From: Plasmopara viticola
Lineage: Eukaryota > Oomycota > Peronosporomycetes > Peronosporales > Peronosporaceae
Direction: 5' to 3'
DNA: 64,000 nt
NCBI GenBank assembly: GCA_001695595.3
Contig: MBPM02000010.1
Coordinates: 1,426,001-1,490,000 of the forward strand
The position numbers and the translations under genes were made by a program. Positions within the stretch are counted from its first letter, which is position 1, and every line of letters starts with the position of its first letter. Shown here piece after piece: positions 26,801 to 40,559 of the stretch. Under the pieces are notes generated by a model. It ran no database searches. It saw only the letters and a list, made by a program, of their open reading frames with translations, and was not told the DNA's origin.

Positions 26801-29800
26801 CTGCAAATGCGTAAAAGCTCGTAAAACAGCACATCAAGAAGTAAAAATCTTTAATATCAAATGGCCAAGTGGAAAAAATGCGCCAAACGACAGCGCTGGT
26901 CGTCATCGGGATGCCGATCGAAACAAATCAGAGTATCAAATGCCCCGCAGCAAAAGAGAACGTAGCAATTTGCAAGCTTAATGTCGGATGTACCGCCATT
27001 TAAAGCCAGTTCAAGAAATAAAGTAAAAAGAAGCTCGCAAAGCTTTATAAAAAAGAACCCCAATCTTATAATTATGTCAGATTGTAGCAATGCACGTGCC
27101 CTTTTTCTAGTCTCAGAGCTAATTTGAAGATTAGGTTCATACAATTTCGTCGTAATAACTATATGAAACTGCTTTTAGCGGCAATTCTTTCTAAAAAGCT
27201 TTGCTTAACCTTTGAACCCCATCGACTATATACTTTTCGCATTGCCTCTTCAACCTACATACAAAAAGTATGTCTTTTTGCACATCTTAAAAGCTTTCAA
27301 GAAACATATAATCACAAAATTGAAGTTCAAATACATGTTTTTAACAAAGCTGTCACCGGCTGTAACAAAAGTGATCCTATGACGATTGTTTACTTTCATG
27401 TTACAGTATGTCGCTGCCTTTACTTAAAGGCTGCAAATCTCGGAGAAGATAGTGCTAGCGACAGCCAGCGCTCTTTATATGTCGCCACTGTAGCATCATT
27501 ACCATCACGAAGTCACCTAAGTGCGTAGCGTCAACGATGAAGCTGGTCCAAGACTACCTCCACTTATTCTTGTGTGCATCCACTCGTTATATAAGTTGCA
27601 GTTGTTGGCTGTCGGTAAAGCTGTCGTTTGCGCCGACAAAATTTGTATATAATGTCAACTTTTTTAAGCGTAGTCGGAAATATGAGAGCGAAATTTGTCG
27701 TATGCAAACGCCCTGGTAGGACTTTACTTGGTAGTATGACTAAATTTATCTTTATAACGACCTTGTTCGGTTTTTGCAAAATCATGCATTGCTTTGTTAA
27801 CGGCTGTTCCGGTGTGAACGTAAGTTCTTGTATAACCCCGAGAGGCCGGGCAACTTCCTGTAGAGCCAGAAGATGGACATCCGACTGCTATCGTAATTCT
27901 GTAAGCGTTAGGCTAGATGCAGAATGCAAGAGCGGCAAGATGCTCGTGGCTGCAACATTAAACTGGAGCAAGCCGAAAAACGTCTTTGCGCTACTCAAAC
28001 TGGATTTTAGTCTAGTGCGATTGTCAGATAAACACCAGAATTACATGTAGTAGGCTTATATCACGAAAAAGATATCTTTTGTGGTCAGCCGAGCCCGTAG
28101 GATATCCATCTTTGTCTCGATCAAAAAAACCGATAGACCAAGTTACAGTCGATCTTATTGTCTGCAAACTGCGCCTAATAAGAAGAGAAAACCAGGGCAT
28201 CTATCTAGCAGAACACCAACAGAGGTTTCATTGTAAAATGTTTCTTCTCACAGCCGGAAGGTTACAGCGAAACTAAAGTCGTTTGTAGAAGACTGTCAAA
28301 GGCCTTTGCAAAATCCGAAGCAAGGCACACGAACCTGTGCTCTGAATTTTGTAGATCTCATGGCAACCTCGAAGTCGAAGTAATGAGTGATAGACCGAAT
28401 GGAAAAAGTCACTCGGTTCGTTAAATATAATCGTTGGATAGACGTTTCTCAAGCGACATTGTATTAATTTCGATTACTGTTTTACACCGTAGTGCAAAAG
28501 GGTAAAAGTCCATTCTAACCGAATGGACTTCGACCAGCAATATCTGCGAAATGTAGACCCCTTCTCTGCAACTTTGCCTCTTTTCGCTTCTATGACCGAT
28601 TGTCTAAACTTGCTTCATAGACATGCTGTACGGACCTCTTTGCTGTATGCAGTTAGCCGACCGACAGAATTCGATTAGTGTATAGTCTTCAGCATTCTTT
28701 TTGCAGTCTGAAACGAATTACTTGCATTCAATCACCTTAAAGATAATCGGACAAAACGAAGTAGTAGTCCAGCCTCGTGTAGTCCCTGGCTTATGAGCTC
28801 ATAGAGCGCCGAACTTTGACTACTCCGAGCGCTCCAAGCCAATATGAAGCTCGTCTAAAGTGAGGTCGATAATTTGCCGTATAGGAAAACTCCAAGATTA
28901 AAATGGGTCGAGGTATAATGAAATTACATTGAGCTATGTATCAGTCTTTTCGTCGATCCGCTTAAGTAATTTATCGTCTTTTCCCGCCAATAATGTGGCT
29001 GATGCGTTTGCCGAGTTTTAAATCGCGCCATTTGCATCGAAATGGGAATATTACTAAAGAAGAGCAAATGTAAGAAATCAACGCAATGCCACAAGATTGC
29101 AGCAAATGTGAGCTGATCATAGGCTGAAATTTTCGAAAGGAAACGTGTGGAGTAAGATCCTACAATTACTATCCGGCAAAGTACTTCTTCATATGCATTG
29201 AGTACCGATCATCAGGCCATGTACTAAATTTCACGAAAACAAATACTATCTGCATCATTGATGTTCAAAACATCACACGACATATGTCTTAGTGCCACCA
29301 GCTAGTGGGGTACACAAAAAAACTCGTGTAAAGCCATTTCGCTCCCCCCAATCAAAATACGTGCGTCTCAAGCCCATACAAAACAAATAATATTGTTGTC
29401 TTCTGTCTATCAGACGTTGTCTTGTATCGCTTTTCAGAAGTCCACATAAAGAGCTAGATGGGACCCAAAGCTCAAACAAAAGACCTGGGTCAATTGACTA
29501 CCTGGTTGCCCACGCCTAGTGAATCATGAGGGTCTGATATTTTAAGACGCGAACAAAGTTATCACGCATAGAATGCAGATCCAGCTACTTCGTGAAAGCT
29601 CTTACTCTGAATCGAATTGAGCTTTAGCTTACGGCTAATTTAGAGAGTGTTAATCTGCTTTGCTTCTTAGCTTGAGTTTGCTATGCCATCGGACAACAAC
29701 TCTGTCACTCCTAAAGCACGTATCTTCTTTGCAAAGTGAATTAGACCCCAAGATTCATGGACGACTATGGCTTTCAAACAATACGGATAGGATTGACGAA

Positions 29801-30840
29801 GCACAAGCTCTGCTAGGTTCGTACCATTAAGACGAGTAATCCAAAATGACTCTCAAACGATACCCTGCATACGCCACAGTCACCTTAAACGCACAATTGG
29901 ATACCAGTGTGTAGCACACGGCGTGCTTACCAGCGACAAGTGTACTCACTACGCATTCAATGTGCTTGTGCCCTTTTTTCTTTAACACTTGTTTAAAGTG
30001 AGCTAAAGCTTATATCAGGTAGCCCAGTGCACAGAGAGATCACGAGGTACAATCACAGCGAATGTGTCTTGTCCTATCTAAGTTCTTGGGCGAGATAGAA
30101 GCTCGTGTCCGACGAGTCAATTGTGTTTGGCTAAATGTCTAAGGCGGATACATAAATTTTCATGGGGTAATGGCTCTGGACTCGACAAACGTTCGGCGTG
30201 AGGCATAAGTAGCGAAAGGACTCATTTTTGACATATTCGCAAAGCTTCCTGATGTGATTTACAGTGCTTGATTGTCGAGAGGTATAAAAAAGTTAGAGAC
30301 GATGTACAGCTGTCCGTAGTGCATAAGTGCCTGAATAGCAAACCTACTCACGACTCACGAAACGTCTGAGGGTGCCAAAAGGTGTTTCAAGTGCAAGAAA
30401 CACTTTTAGATCAAATCTTGCGACAGCTTTAGCTAGGGGAGTGCGCAAGTAGAGCGGTGCGTTAGTCATGAGTTTGATCGGCTCAAGACCATTCGTCGAC
30501 ACTTTGGGGACTCGGTCGTGCGATATATTGTCCTCAATGTTATGGCTCGGTGGGTTTAACTGCCGCAGCGTATACTATCATTATATCGACTATCTCTGAT
30601 CGTCGCCCTAGCGTCTCCAAATTTATCATCGGGTAGCAAATTTCCATTAAACACGCTGATCATAATAATAATAAAAAAGTGTCTACGACGTCAGAATTAT
30701 CTTGCCACAGCCTATTTTTGCACTCCACCTTACACGATACTGGATTTGATCCGGGCAGCGGTGTCGTGTGAGTATATCAATCTCAAGTAGTATCAGCTCC
30801 CGACCTATCAAACTTAAGACGAGGGAGAAGGCCGATGTCT
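20885..30840. other. Large gene-free stretch
   Basis: About 10 kb without an intact recognisable gene. Plus-strand frames at 27124-27528 and 27628-28050 (134 and 140 codons, starting at non-ATG codons) and a basic C-terminal-looking run near 23520-23960 remain unassigned. The A/T-rich content and the density of stops fit eroded repeats. Confidence 0.4.
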
Positions 30841-30849
30841 CATCATCGT

Positions 30850-31430
30850 CAGGTGTACTGCGTGCTCTTCGCTACGATCTCGTTTGCGACTGTTGACAAT
30901 GGGTCAACTGTCTTTGCCAAGGCATGCAGTGAGTGCCACAGCTCCAGCTTTTTCGAATCTTATCCGACCAACCTTTAGGTCTTAAGTGCGTGATTGCATC
31001 GCATTTACTAGAACCACTTTGTGACAGATGCGTGACCCCGTGCCAAGAAACATAACCTTGTCCAACTGATGGCTTGGCCTTTTTTGGCTGTGCCTACGGA
31101 TGGTCCGTAATCGACGCCTTAGCGTGCTCACCTGACTCGAGTCATAGTACGGCTGAAGTGAGCCCACAAGAGACAATGTATGTGTATGCATTATATTAGC
31201 CTTTTCAAGAGTGTATGTTTATCTCTTTTTGGTTATGACCTTTAACAATCCGATAAAGCGCGTGCAAACGAAATTAAAAATGCATTTGTACAGAAATTTT
31301 AAACGTAAGTACTGTGGGAGGGCCGATGTCAGGAAGCGGCTTGTTAATTTTTGTCTTGTAATATAAAATCACGATGTGGTCGTGCTAACATGTGGTGAGG
31401 GCTCGGCGAATTTATTTTCGAAATACAATA
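30850..31430. repeat. Diverged repeat, copy 2 (partner at 9.07-9.83 kb)
   Basis: It shares an ordered series of boxes with the 9.1-9.8 kb copy: aactgtctttgccaaggcat, gtgcgtgattgcat, ctgtgcctacggatgg, tttttggttatgacctt, cggcttgttaatt and cacgatgtggt. Identity by eye is about 60-65 percent with gaps. Confidence 0.5.
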
Positions 31431-34400
31431 AGTGGCCTGTCGCGATATAAATGTAACAGCTCAAAGCAAACTTAATAAGTCAGAGGATGCAGCTTTTGCG
31501 CTTTGACGTATACTGCAAAACATGTCTTTGACGATGTAATTAAATCGCATAGTCTAACTGTCGAAGAAGTTTTGATGTGGACATATACAGCTTATATGTC
31601 AAGCACATTAAACGCACTTTTTAGTCAAAAAAATTGTGTTGAAAGGTCTAGTCTCGGTCTAAGGCGATTATATGAAGGAGTCCACGCTGGCAAAAGAAGG
31701 TAAGAAAAATAAGCTGCTGTGTTCTCAGATACCGTCAGCGATGGACGCCACATCCGCTTAATGAGCAAATTTGCCTAAACGGTCAACAAAATCACACTTT
31801 TAGGGCTTCCTGCCATCTTGGTAGCCGAGAAGTGTTCATATGAATGAATTACTAGCAGCACGGTAGCACGCAACCTTGTACATGCTGCAATCACATACTG
31901 AAATCACCCGCTGGTACACTTTGCAAGTTTCAATATGTGCAGACCTAATCATACAGCTCAAGTGGGCGCTTTCTCAACCACACATCTTTTCACGACCAAG
32001 ATGGCTGTCGAAGAAGTGGTTTGTAGCTAGCCTCATTGAATATCCAAATTTTGATAATCTTTACTATCAGGAACCACTACATTTGGTGGGTCACTTTGGT
32101 CAGTGCTGCAATACAACACCCAGAGTCAAAGTAACCATGGTTTTAACCACACCGACGATTCTTGGTCTATGTATCAAGCTCACTGCTTCCAGTCCAGAAC
32201 CCTTAGTGAATCTATGCACATGCCATCTCACGCATACACACCACAGACAAGATTTTATACAGTAAATGTCTCAGCTGTGACATGAGCTTGCTCGTAATCT
32301 TGTCGCTTGATTGATGTGTTTGCATAAGTCAAAGCGTATATCGTTCTTGATTTATGCTTCACTTCGTACTTGTATTTCGCGAGCAGAAGAACAGCCTAGC
32401 CTTTTCTAGAGAGGCGAGAGCACTGTGTTGCAGTTAGCAGCGACGTCTGATAGGTGTACTGCACGAATGTGTTATAACTTGACGAGAGCATACTTTATCG
32501 AAAAAACGACGTTTTTTTAAATTGGATTGTTCATTCTCGCATCCTGTTCTGCCAAGATTTAAAAGCTTTAAGTCAATCCTGACTCTCGCAACTGGTCTAA
32601 CATTACGCGATTTTTTTTATGCAATTTAAATATACCATCAATTTGTGTGACACACATTGTGTACAGAGAATCTCGTTACAGTTGATCATCCTAGGGTCAA
32701 CCAAAAGTGATCCATGCGTCAATGTTATCATCTAAATCATAGAATGATACTGCGCCTTGGGCGACCAGTTAAAAATGACCAGATCAAATAGAAGTGTCTG
32801 TGCAAAGAAGGCTCTAAGGAACGAGGGCATACCGGTCGCATCTGCCCGTCAACCCACAGATAGATCATGTTTAAAAGGTAGAAAGCACTAAAAGCGCTAA
32901 GGCAAACACTTGCCTGGTGTATGGCGGCATACATTCGAGGATGGATACAACAAAACCTTGGATTCTTCAAGATTTTCAAGCCAAAAGTAGCGTACGTTTC
33001 CCATTACTTTTCGACAAGATCAGGAACTGTAAATTTTTCTTAGGAGTCATCTTATCTTTACGATCATAACTTTTGGAGTAATTCTGGCTTTCAACTCAGC
33101 TTTGAGCTTTGTAAATTTTTAGCAAATTTTAGCTTCGTCTTCTCCGAGGTTGGTAAATTTTTTATTCCTGACAGCGCCTTTAAATTAGGCGCACCTGCCG
33201 TGGCATCAATATCCCTGTGAAGGCTCCTTTATCTAGCACGCAGTTTTTCATGACGTCAAGAAATGAGACGTATCGCTTCAGCTCGATTCTCGTTAGTCGC
33301 TATTAAAGATTACCAAACGTTTGACTATCCAATTTACAGACGTAAGCCACACGCTTACCGAATTTTGTTTCACCCACCACTTAATGGGCTATGAAAACCC
33401 CCTGGATAGTATTGTACCCATCTTTACTTCGCTTCTTTAAATGTGTTGGCAGCCATTTTTTGTGAAACTCAGTAATCGCTAATAAAGTATCAGAAAAATG
33501 TCGTGTCTAGGTGAGCTTTCTTATTTTACGGTCTTTCAAAAGACGGAATGGGTCCTCTGTAAGCTTGTAGTTTGCACAATAGACAAGTTCCACGCCGGAT
33601 CTTCTAAGCGTGACCTCGTCTTGCTCTTGATCTCCCTTAAAGTTGCTTTTTACGGGCTAAGATTTTGCACTGAAGCATGGGAAGCCATAAATGATCGACC
33701 ATGTTCAAAAGACACGTCAATTCACTTCTTACTTGTCAATAAGATCGAAAATTTGGTGTGATAGAATGTCAGCTTTGCTTCGGTAGAAGCGAAGACATGG
33801 CATAATGTTGTTCTATTGCTCAAAGGGGCTATTGCAATTGCGACTAGGCTTTATCATCTTACTATGCCAGGGCTTTTACATCTGATGAACATGTATTTGA
33901 ACTGGAGCCAACAGAAACCGACATGATTTGTACCAAATAGTGGCGTTGATTCCGGCTATTAGACAAAGTGCTTGTGGCGTAGAGAGCTATTATGTATTTC
34001 ATGTTGACTAAAGACGGGTCACAAGTGCCCTCTAATTGTTAAGTACTTATGTTGGTCACATGAACCCCTATTAACCAACTCTGCCGCATACGAAAGCTTG
34101 GACCAGAAGGATAGGGTCTTTACTGGATTAAAAGAGGTCCGGATTTACCCGTTCTAGCGCAACTTTTTGCCCCGGACTTCTCGTGCAGATATTAATGCCA
34201 CCACTGAGTTCAAGAATAATCATAATTAGCCGTCATGTTGTCGGCGTCCGACGACCACTCCGCATACTATCCATCTAACTTTCTGCAATAACTTTCTTCA
34301 TTGCGTTGTGCTGACGAGCACGACGTCCTGGCTTGAGTGGAAATTAGCAAAATCATCGTCAGGTCTGCTGATATTGAGCCACACCGCTTAGCGCGACGGG

Positions 34401-37130
34401 GGCTGTTGTGTACGTATAAGCTTGAAGGCTTTCAAATCAATGATTCGCCAAGCTTTTTCATGCCTTTGACTGCATTCGGACATCCGTAGTCTTACACGTT
34501 ATCAGCCATTTATTGACCGAAAGTCTAGATGGGTCAAATGTCAGCCTGTTTTCGACTTGATGGAAGTTCTCCTTGTATCTTTGATACACTGAGAAGTAGC
34601 CTGTAATAAGACACATTTGTCCTCGTTGAGTAACAATAAAGTGCAGCAGACGACGTAATCAGAAGCGTCGCAAACGACGCTAAACGACTTGTTTCGTTCA
34701 GAGTTATAGCTTGCTTTAGTCTTCCCTCGGTGCTATCTAAAACCTTTCTTTTATCACCATAAATCACCCTTCTTTTCATAGATTTCCAACCACTTTTCAA
34801 GATCCACATAGCAGTACTGTGTTTGTGCAAATAAATGGCTAGATCTTATCACTCTCTTATATATAGCGATCAATAGTTTTTTTAAAAGAGAACAATAGTG
34901 TTATTATGTATTTTAGACAAGCTTATGTAGAACGATTGAGAATCTTATGTTTAATATGCACACAACAACCGATTGTTTTACTTTTCTATCCATCTTATCC
35001 CTCTAATGCTCACGCAACAAATATCGCTAGATTATAAGGATTTTGTATGAAGTTCTAGGACTTTTGTTCGAAAGATTACCACAAAACAATTTACAAATTA
35101 AATAGTAATTGCAATTGATCAAAGATCTTAACATCAAAAAAAGGTATAGGTAGCGCCAAAACAGAACTGGACGCACGTTATTCAAATTGGCAAAAGCATG
35201 AAAACTTCTAACAAAGAATTAGGCAGACAAGAAAGTTTATGTGCGAACTTGACATGCAGAAATATGCTATATATTAGCGTACATTCTGCTGTACTCGTTT
35301 TCAAAATTTGTAAGGATTTCATGCGACGTGCACTTACTGTTTGATTTTTGCATTCACAAGGATAAGGCTTAACCTTCGACGCATGATTTAAAAATGTAAT
35401 TGTATATTCGACGACATTTGTTTTGCATGAAGTAGGCGTCCTGTTATTGCAGACATCCGCATACTTTGAGTTTTTCCTGAGACTATTCAGTTGTGAAGCC
35501 CTGAATAATCTATGTACGATATAAATAGCTTCCTCAGTTTTATGAACAAGTTGTGCTTTGTTGGTAGTCAAATTTGGAATTTCTAGGACATCAATGCTGT
35601 CAATTTAGACCCTTTTTATAATTTGAAGCGTCGCACGCAATTCTACAAGTACGATACATGACAACATTCCGCCTCTATTGATAACTTAGGTGCCCTAATA
35701 CACGCATTTTACTCACATCAGCGTACTGACATTCAAGCACACAGGTTATGGCTTGCAATTAGCCGTACTAAGTACTCTTTTCTAAAAAAATTTCGAGATT
35801 TCTCCGTAAAGAAGACAAAAACTTGCCGAATAAACACCTAGACAAAAAATTAATCTCGACCTATCAATCTGCTTTCATGTTTTTTAATGTTAATCTTACG
35901 AGGCCAAAGTTGGCGCTAAGACTTCTAATCGACACAAGCATAAATATATTACAAAATCAGTAGCTGACTTTATAACACAAAACCCTGCCGATTTTGCTAC
36001 TAAATATGAACTTCCCCGTCACATTTATTTGAATTTCAACCTAGAGGTGTGGTTTTTCAAAGCAAAAAGTATGAGTGGTTGCAAAGTTCGGATGTCGAGG
36101 CTTTGTGACGGGACTACGCATCGCACAGGAAGATTAACATTCTACTGGTGAACTATTGTAGGCTATTTTCGGTCTCAAAGGATCAAAGTAGGCGAGTGGC
36201 GTTAAATTAACGACTAATAAATTCAATGCTATATTCATGTGCTTGTCCCCTTTTTCTAGATCTTTTAAAGCGAATAGTTTTAATACCAAAATTCAGGCAG
36301 AAGATTTCTAAAAATGGCAAAAACTTTTAATATGTGTACAAAACAAATACCTAATGATGACCTCTCGTGCACCAACCAATCAATTTCTTACGCTTTTGAC
36401 AGTAAGAATTCGGCGTTTTGAAAGCCTGTTACATTTTGCTCCCAAGGTCTACACTACATTCATAAGAAGAGAACGAGTAGTAATTGTCACTCTTTGACTT
36501 TTCTCACGAAAAAATGGTTTGGTCATAGAATGAGCAAACAGTCTGCCAGTTCATTGAGCGATGACGACTAAGATGCAACTTTGGGACGGGCGCGGCCCTA
36601 GAATCGATGGTTTAGTGCCAAGTCGTCGTGAGTCTCGAAACAGCGTAGAAGTTGACTTGGTTGCTTTTAATTGACCAGACCAACTGGTACTCTTTTGCTA
36701 TATAATTGACCCTAGCCATCGAGATGACCAATTTGACTTTTGCATAGAGTCAAAAGTGATGGATTCTCAAATCCCTCTCCTGTTATTTTTTAATATGAGT
36801 TGGGTAGATGTAAGAGGACGCAGCACAAAGCCGAGCTTTTGGCTTCAGGTACGCGACGGTCATCTATAAATATTTATACCAATTTGCGTACTAAGTCAAA
36901 AGATGATTTGATTTTGCCCAAATTGCAGGGGTGTGATTTGATCGCTTAGCAAATTGCTGCAGCACATCAAAGTTGTACTCTATTACTCAGTCATCGATCA
37001 GCATTGTTTCGCGCACGTCAATCTCTTTAAGACAGAGGGCAGTGAAAGCCAGCTCATCGGATATTCGTAGATTATCCTGTCGTTGTGTGAGTTCGTCAAA
37101 GCTTAGGTGTTCAATGGCTAGATAAGATCT
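31431..37130. other. Gene-free stretch
   Basis: Only short frames are present (longest 129 codons, at 31876-32265 on plus and 35571-35182 on minus), without a recognisable domain. Probably retrotransposon debris. Confidence 0.4.
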
Positions 37131-37140
37131 GACTATGCGA

Positions 37141-37230
37141 TTTGAGATGATTCGTCATTGTCTTCTAGACATGAACAAGTATGACTTGATCCTACTGTTA
37201 GTATGGCAAACAAAGAAAAAGCTTTAAATT
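37141..37230 (+). pseudogene. Ty3/gypsy aspartic-protease relic
   Basis: The frame reads FEMIRHCLLDMNKYDLILLL followed by VW, resembling the end of gypsy retropepsins, where a 'DMxxYDLILGMPWL' motif is usual. It stops at a TAA just after. Only this short motif supports the call. Confidence 0.4.
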
Positions 37231-38579
37231 GATAGACAGTTGAAGCTTAATCATGATCTCGTCTTTGCTATTCGAGCGTGCTTTAGCAGAAAGCTGGCGA
37301 GTTACACGCCCAAATATGTGTGAGGTAAAGAAGATAGTTTCGTGGATGAATTTGATAAGAGCGAAGTATCGCTGGCTGTATCAACTATTCAAGACGCTAT
37401 AACTCATTTGGGTAATGTGGTCACATATATTGGGTATAATTACTTCTGAAATTACAAAATGCACATATTCGATGCTGGCTATTTAGACCTGTTTGAGCCT
37501 TTGATGTTTTTCTTCGATAAGACGTATAATTTAACCTTTGCTAAATAGTTTTAAGGAAGGAAGAATTTGGTGGGCGTCGCTCCACTTTTACTAAGTGACT
37601 TAAATCTGGCTGACCTCGTTTTTGCTTTTACCGAATAAGTCAAATCTGGTTGACTTATAGGCTGCGTATTACCACAACTTGCTTGTTATATTGTGAGGAC
37701 TGGAGAGTTTGAGTACATCTCTCAAATTTAGGCCTTTTGAATTTGCGCAGACCTCAAGGAAATCGATCAATTTCATTACAAGTCTCATCCATTGGTATGA
37801 AGTTTGATTTTTGTTGTTGAATGAAATTCGCACGCCATAGTTGATGACGTGCTCTCGCGCAAGCCAGAGTAAGGGTAACTTCATTTTAGTCGGGTCCAGC
37901 CAAATTGTTGCCATCGGTGCGTTTTTTTAGTATGCAATCCCAGCTGCATGAATATGAGTAAAAAGATCGTTTAATTTACTGTATGTTATGATTGGGAGTT
38001 CCCAAATTATTTTTCGTTATGAACCTAAAGTTTGGTATCCCTCTGAAGACGCGATTCTAACCCGTATCCTACTACAAGGGTAATGGTACAAGCATGTACT
38101 ATCATATTGCATGGCATAGGTCACGTGCCATATTCAACATCAACAAACGGGCAGAATCAAGTATAGAGGAAAGTGCAGGAGAAAAATAATGGTCACTGCT
38201 TAATGCATACTAGTATGCTTAATATTAATAAGAGGACATTTACTCTACATAATATTCATTGGTATTCTTAGTAAACGTAAGCTAGTGTGCTGAAGTGGAA
38301 TAGCTACGATATAAAGACTGATATTGGTGGATGTAGCCACCTAGATAACGATCCACGCCTCGAAGCGGTTCTATAGATATAGTTAGTAACTCGCGCGTTT
38401 TGAAGTAGTAGCTGCGGTAGCCCAACAACCATCGGTAAAAGTTGTCGTCAATTCACCATCCAGTCTTTGGGACGTTACAAAGTAGTGGTTTGCTTTCTTT
38501 TATCAGGCATGCAAACTGGGGCTTCAATCTAAGTTATTTACAAGGCGTTTATAATTTGATCGAAGAAATACACTGCGCG

Positions 38580-38760
38580 GTCAATGCGCGTTTGGAGATG
38601 TTTATCAGCTATGTCAACACTATGCTAGAGTATTGTATAAATACCGACGAAGTCATCTGCATAGATGACGTCGGCGTCTTAGGCGGATGCCTCATTCAAG
38701 CTGAAGCCTCGCACGGCAAGCGTAAAGATATCTAAAGGTTTAAAAGAAAAGTCTTCTGTT
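38580..38760 (+). pseudogene. Probable Ty3/gypsy RNase H fragment
   Basis: MLEYCINTDEVICIDDVGVL followed by GGCLIQAEASHG resembles the first strand of gypsy RNase H (DAS-x-GIGxxLxQ). The DNA also resembles 47850-48060, including the shared ttgggtca and aatattatg-type boxes. Decayed. Confidence 0.35.
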
Positions 38761-40303
38761 TTGGGTCAGGGAGATAAAAGGTCTTGAAATTATGTTGTTG
38801 TGGATAATGGTCGGTGGGCACGCATGTTGAAGTGTAGTTATCTTATCAAGGCAGCGCATCTTCCTAGAATGTCAGCTGACACTTCTTTTTGCCGCTCAGC
38901 TTTAAAAGCCGTGTCGGTTTTTTTTCATACAATCCACTAGGGTATAAAGAATCAAGGGCTTTGTTCAAAAACTACGAATACTTCAGGTTGGGATGGTTAA
39001 AAATTATATTTCTGGGAAGGTTGCAGTCACTGTTCATATAGCATGGTTTGCAACCCAAGCAAAGGTGGATCATGTACATTCGGTCTTTTTTGAGAAAGAT
39101 AGGGCGGTTATATTGATAACGTTCGGCAGCAATTAAACAATGCTTACAGTGCCGGTTCAATCGGGTAGACTGATCCAATGATAACTGGCTATGCTGGTGC
39201 TGACAAGGAAAATTACGGAGCTGCAGATCAGCATATCGTCACCCGTCGATGCTTGATCTTTGTATAAGAAGCCACCCAGCCATCGCTTGTATACTGTACA
39301 AAATGACCAATACTCAGTAAGCTAATGAGTTCAGTGGGAAAAGAGTTAAGCTCTGTAAAGCCCCGGAAAGTCACATGCTTTACAATACAGAATTTGCTTT
39401 AAGTGCGGCTTGATGGTTGTTGAGAGAGCTAAGCTGTTTCAGTAAACATGTAAAATATTTGTCAATATCAGGAAGGCGAACCAATTACGCTTAATGCGTT
39501 ACTGTCGAAAGAACGCAGTCATTTGCTAAGGCTCAACGAATAGATTAGCGTGACATCGTCGCTTTTTGTTTAGCAACAAGAATGAGGGTCACTTTATCTA
39601 TACCCATATTAAGCTAAGTGAAACGTTTCTGACACGCAAGAGACTAAACGCTGTCGGTTCTTATCATCAATACGAGGCATCCCCAGTTTTTTGGTATGGC
39701 GTAGCCGGGGCGCTACAAAAGGTGGGTTGTCTGAAGAGTCATGATCCCACCGCTACGATAGTGTAAGAGTGCTATAAGCGCTGACATCATTGTTGAATTC
39801 AAACTTAGAAGATGACGCACAGAACTCACCCGGCAGCGCAGAACATTCCGTCTTAACAGGAAGCTTCTGAAGTAGATAAGTGGATAGATGAAGATAGCAA
39901 CTAATTATATACCACAAATACGGAGCTAATTGCACGGCGTAAGGCACACTATTCCCGGAACCTTTTCCGTCATCAAAGGCTCTGTCTGATCAGAGTGAGA
40001 TTCCCATGGCAAATCTTGAAGGGCTTGAAACGCCGGCAAATTAGTCGGAGCAATGATATCATTGTCTGAGGAAGAGATCAGCTTATTATCACTTTTGAAT
40101 AAAGTGAAATTTGAAGATAGGGTGGTGACCTTTTTCCAAAAGTCAGTGCTCTTTAGTTGACGCATTTGTTCGCGTTATAAACGAGGCAGGCATTATTCGA
40201 GAGAACATATTATACTGCATAAATGGTGGTGCATCTTAGACGCTTATGACAAGCTAAATATTACCAGATCCCAGGATTTGCACGGTATTTTGCACTAACT
40301 GAC

Positions 40304-40480
40304 AAATACTATCAACTCCTCATGCTAAATAATGACACAATATTACCGCGGACATCACTTCGAGAAAAATAGCTGGTTGTGTCTTCAGCGCTCTTGAACG
40401 CGCTTGCGACATCTAATCGTCTTGTGATGCGAATGCTCAGGACCCCTATTTTTTTTTCAGAATTGCTTAGAGGACGTAGC
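40304..40480 (+). pseudogene. Ty3/gypsy reverse-transcriptase fragment
   Basis: One frame gives KYYQLLMLNNDT, then a TAG, then SALLNALATSNRLVMRMLRT. These correspond to the palm motifs of gypsy RT ('GYYQxLM' and 'GLxNAPATFNRLV'). The motif order and spacing are right. The catalytic YxDD box is not preserved. Confidence 0.6.
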
Positions 40481-40559
40481 ACGTAGCACCAAATCTCACA
40501 ATTCACATTATTCAAATGTAATAAAGATTGGTGTGCATGCGCGAGGTCTTTAATAACAT

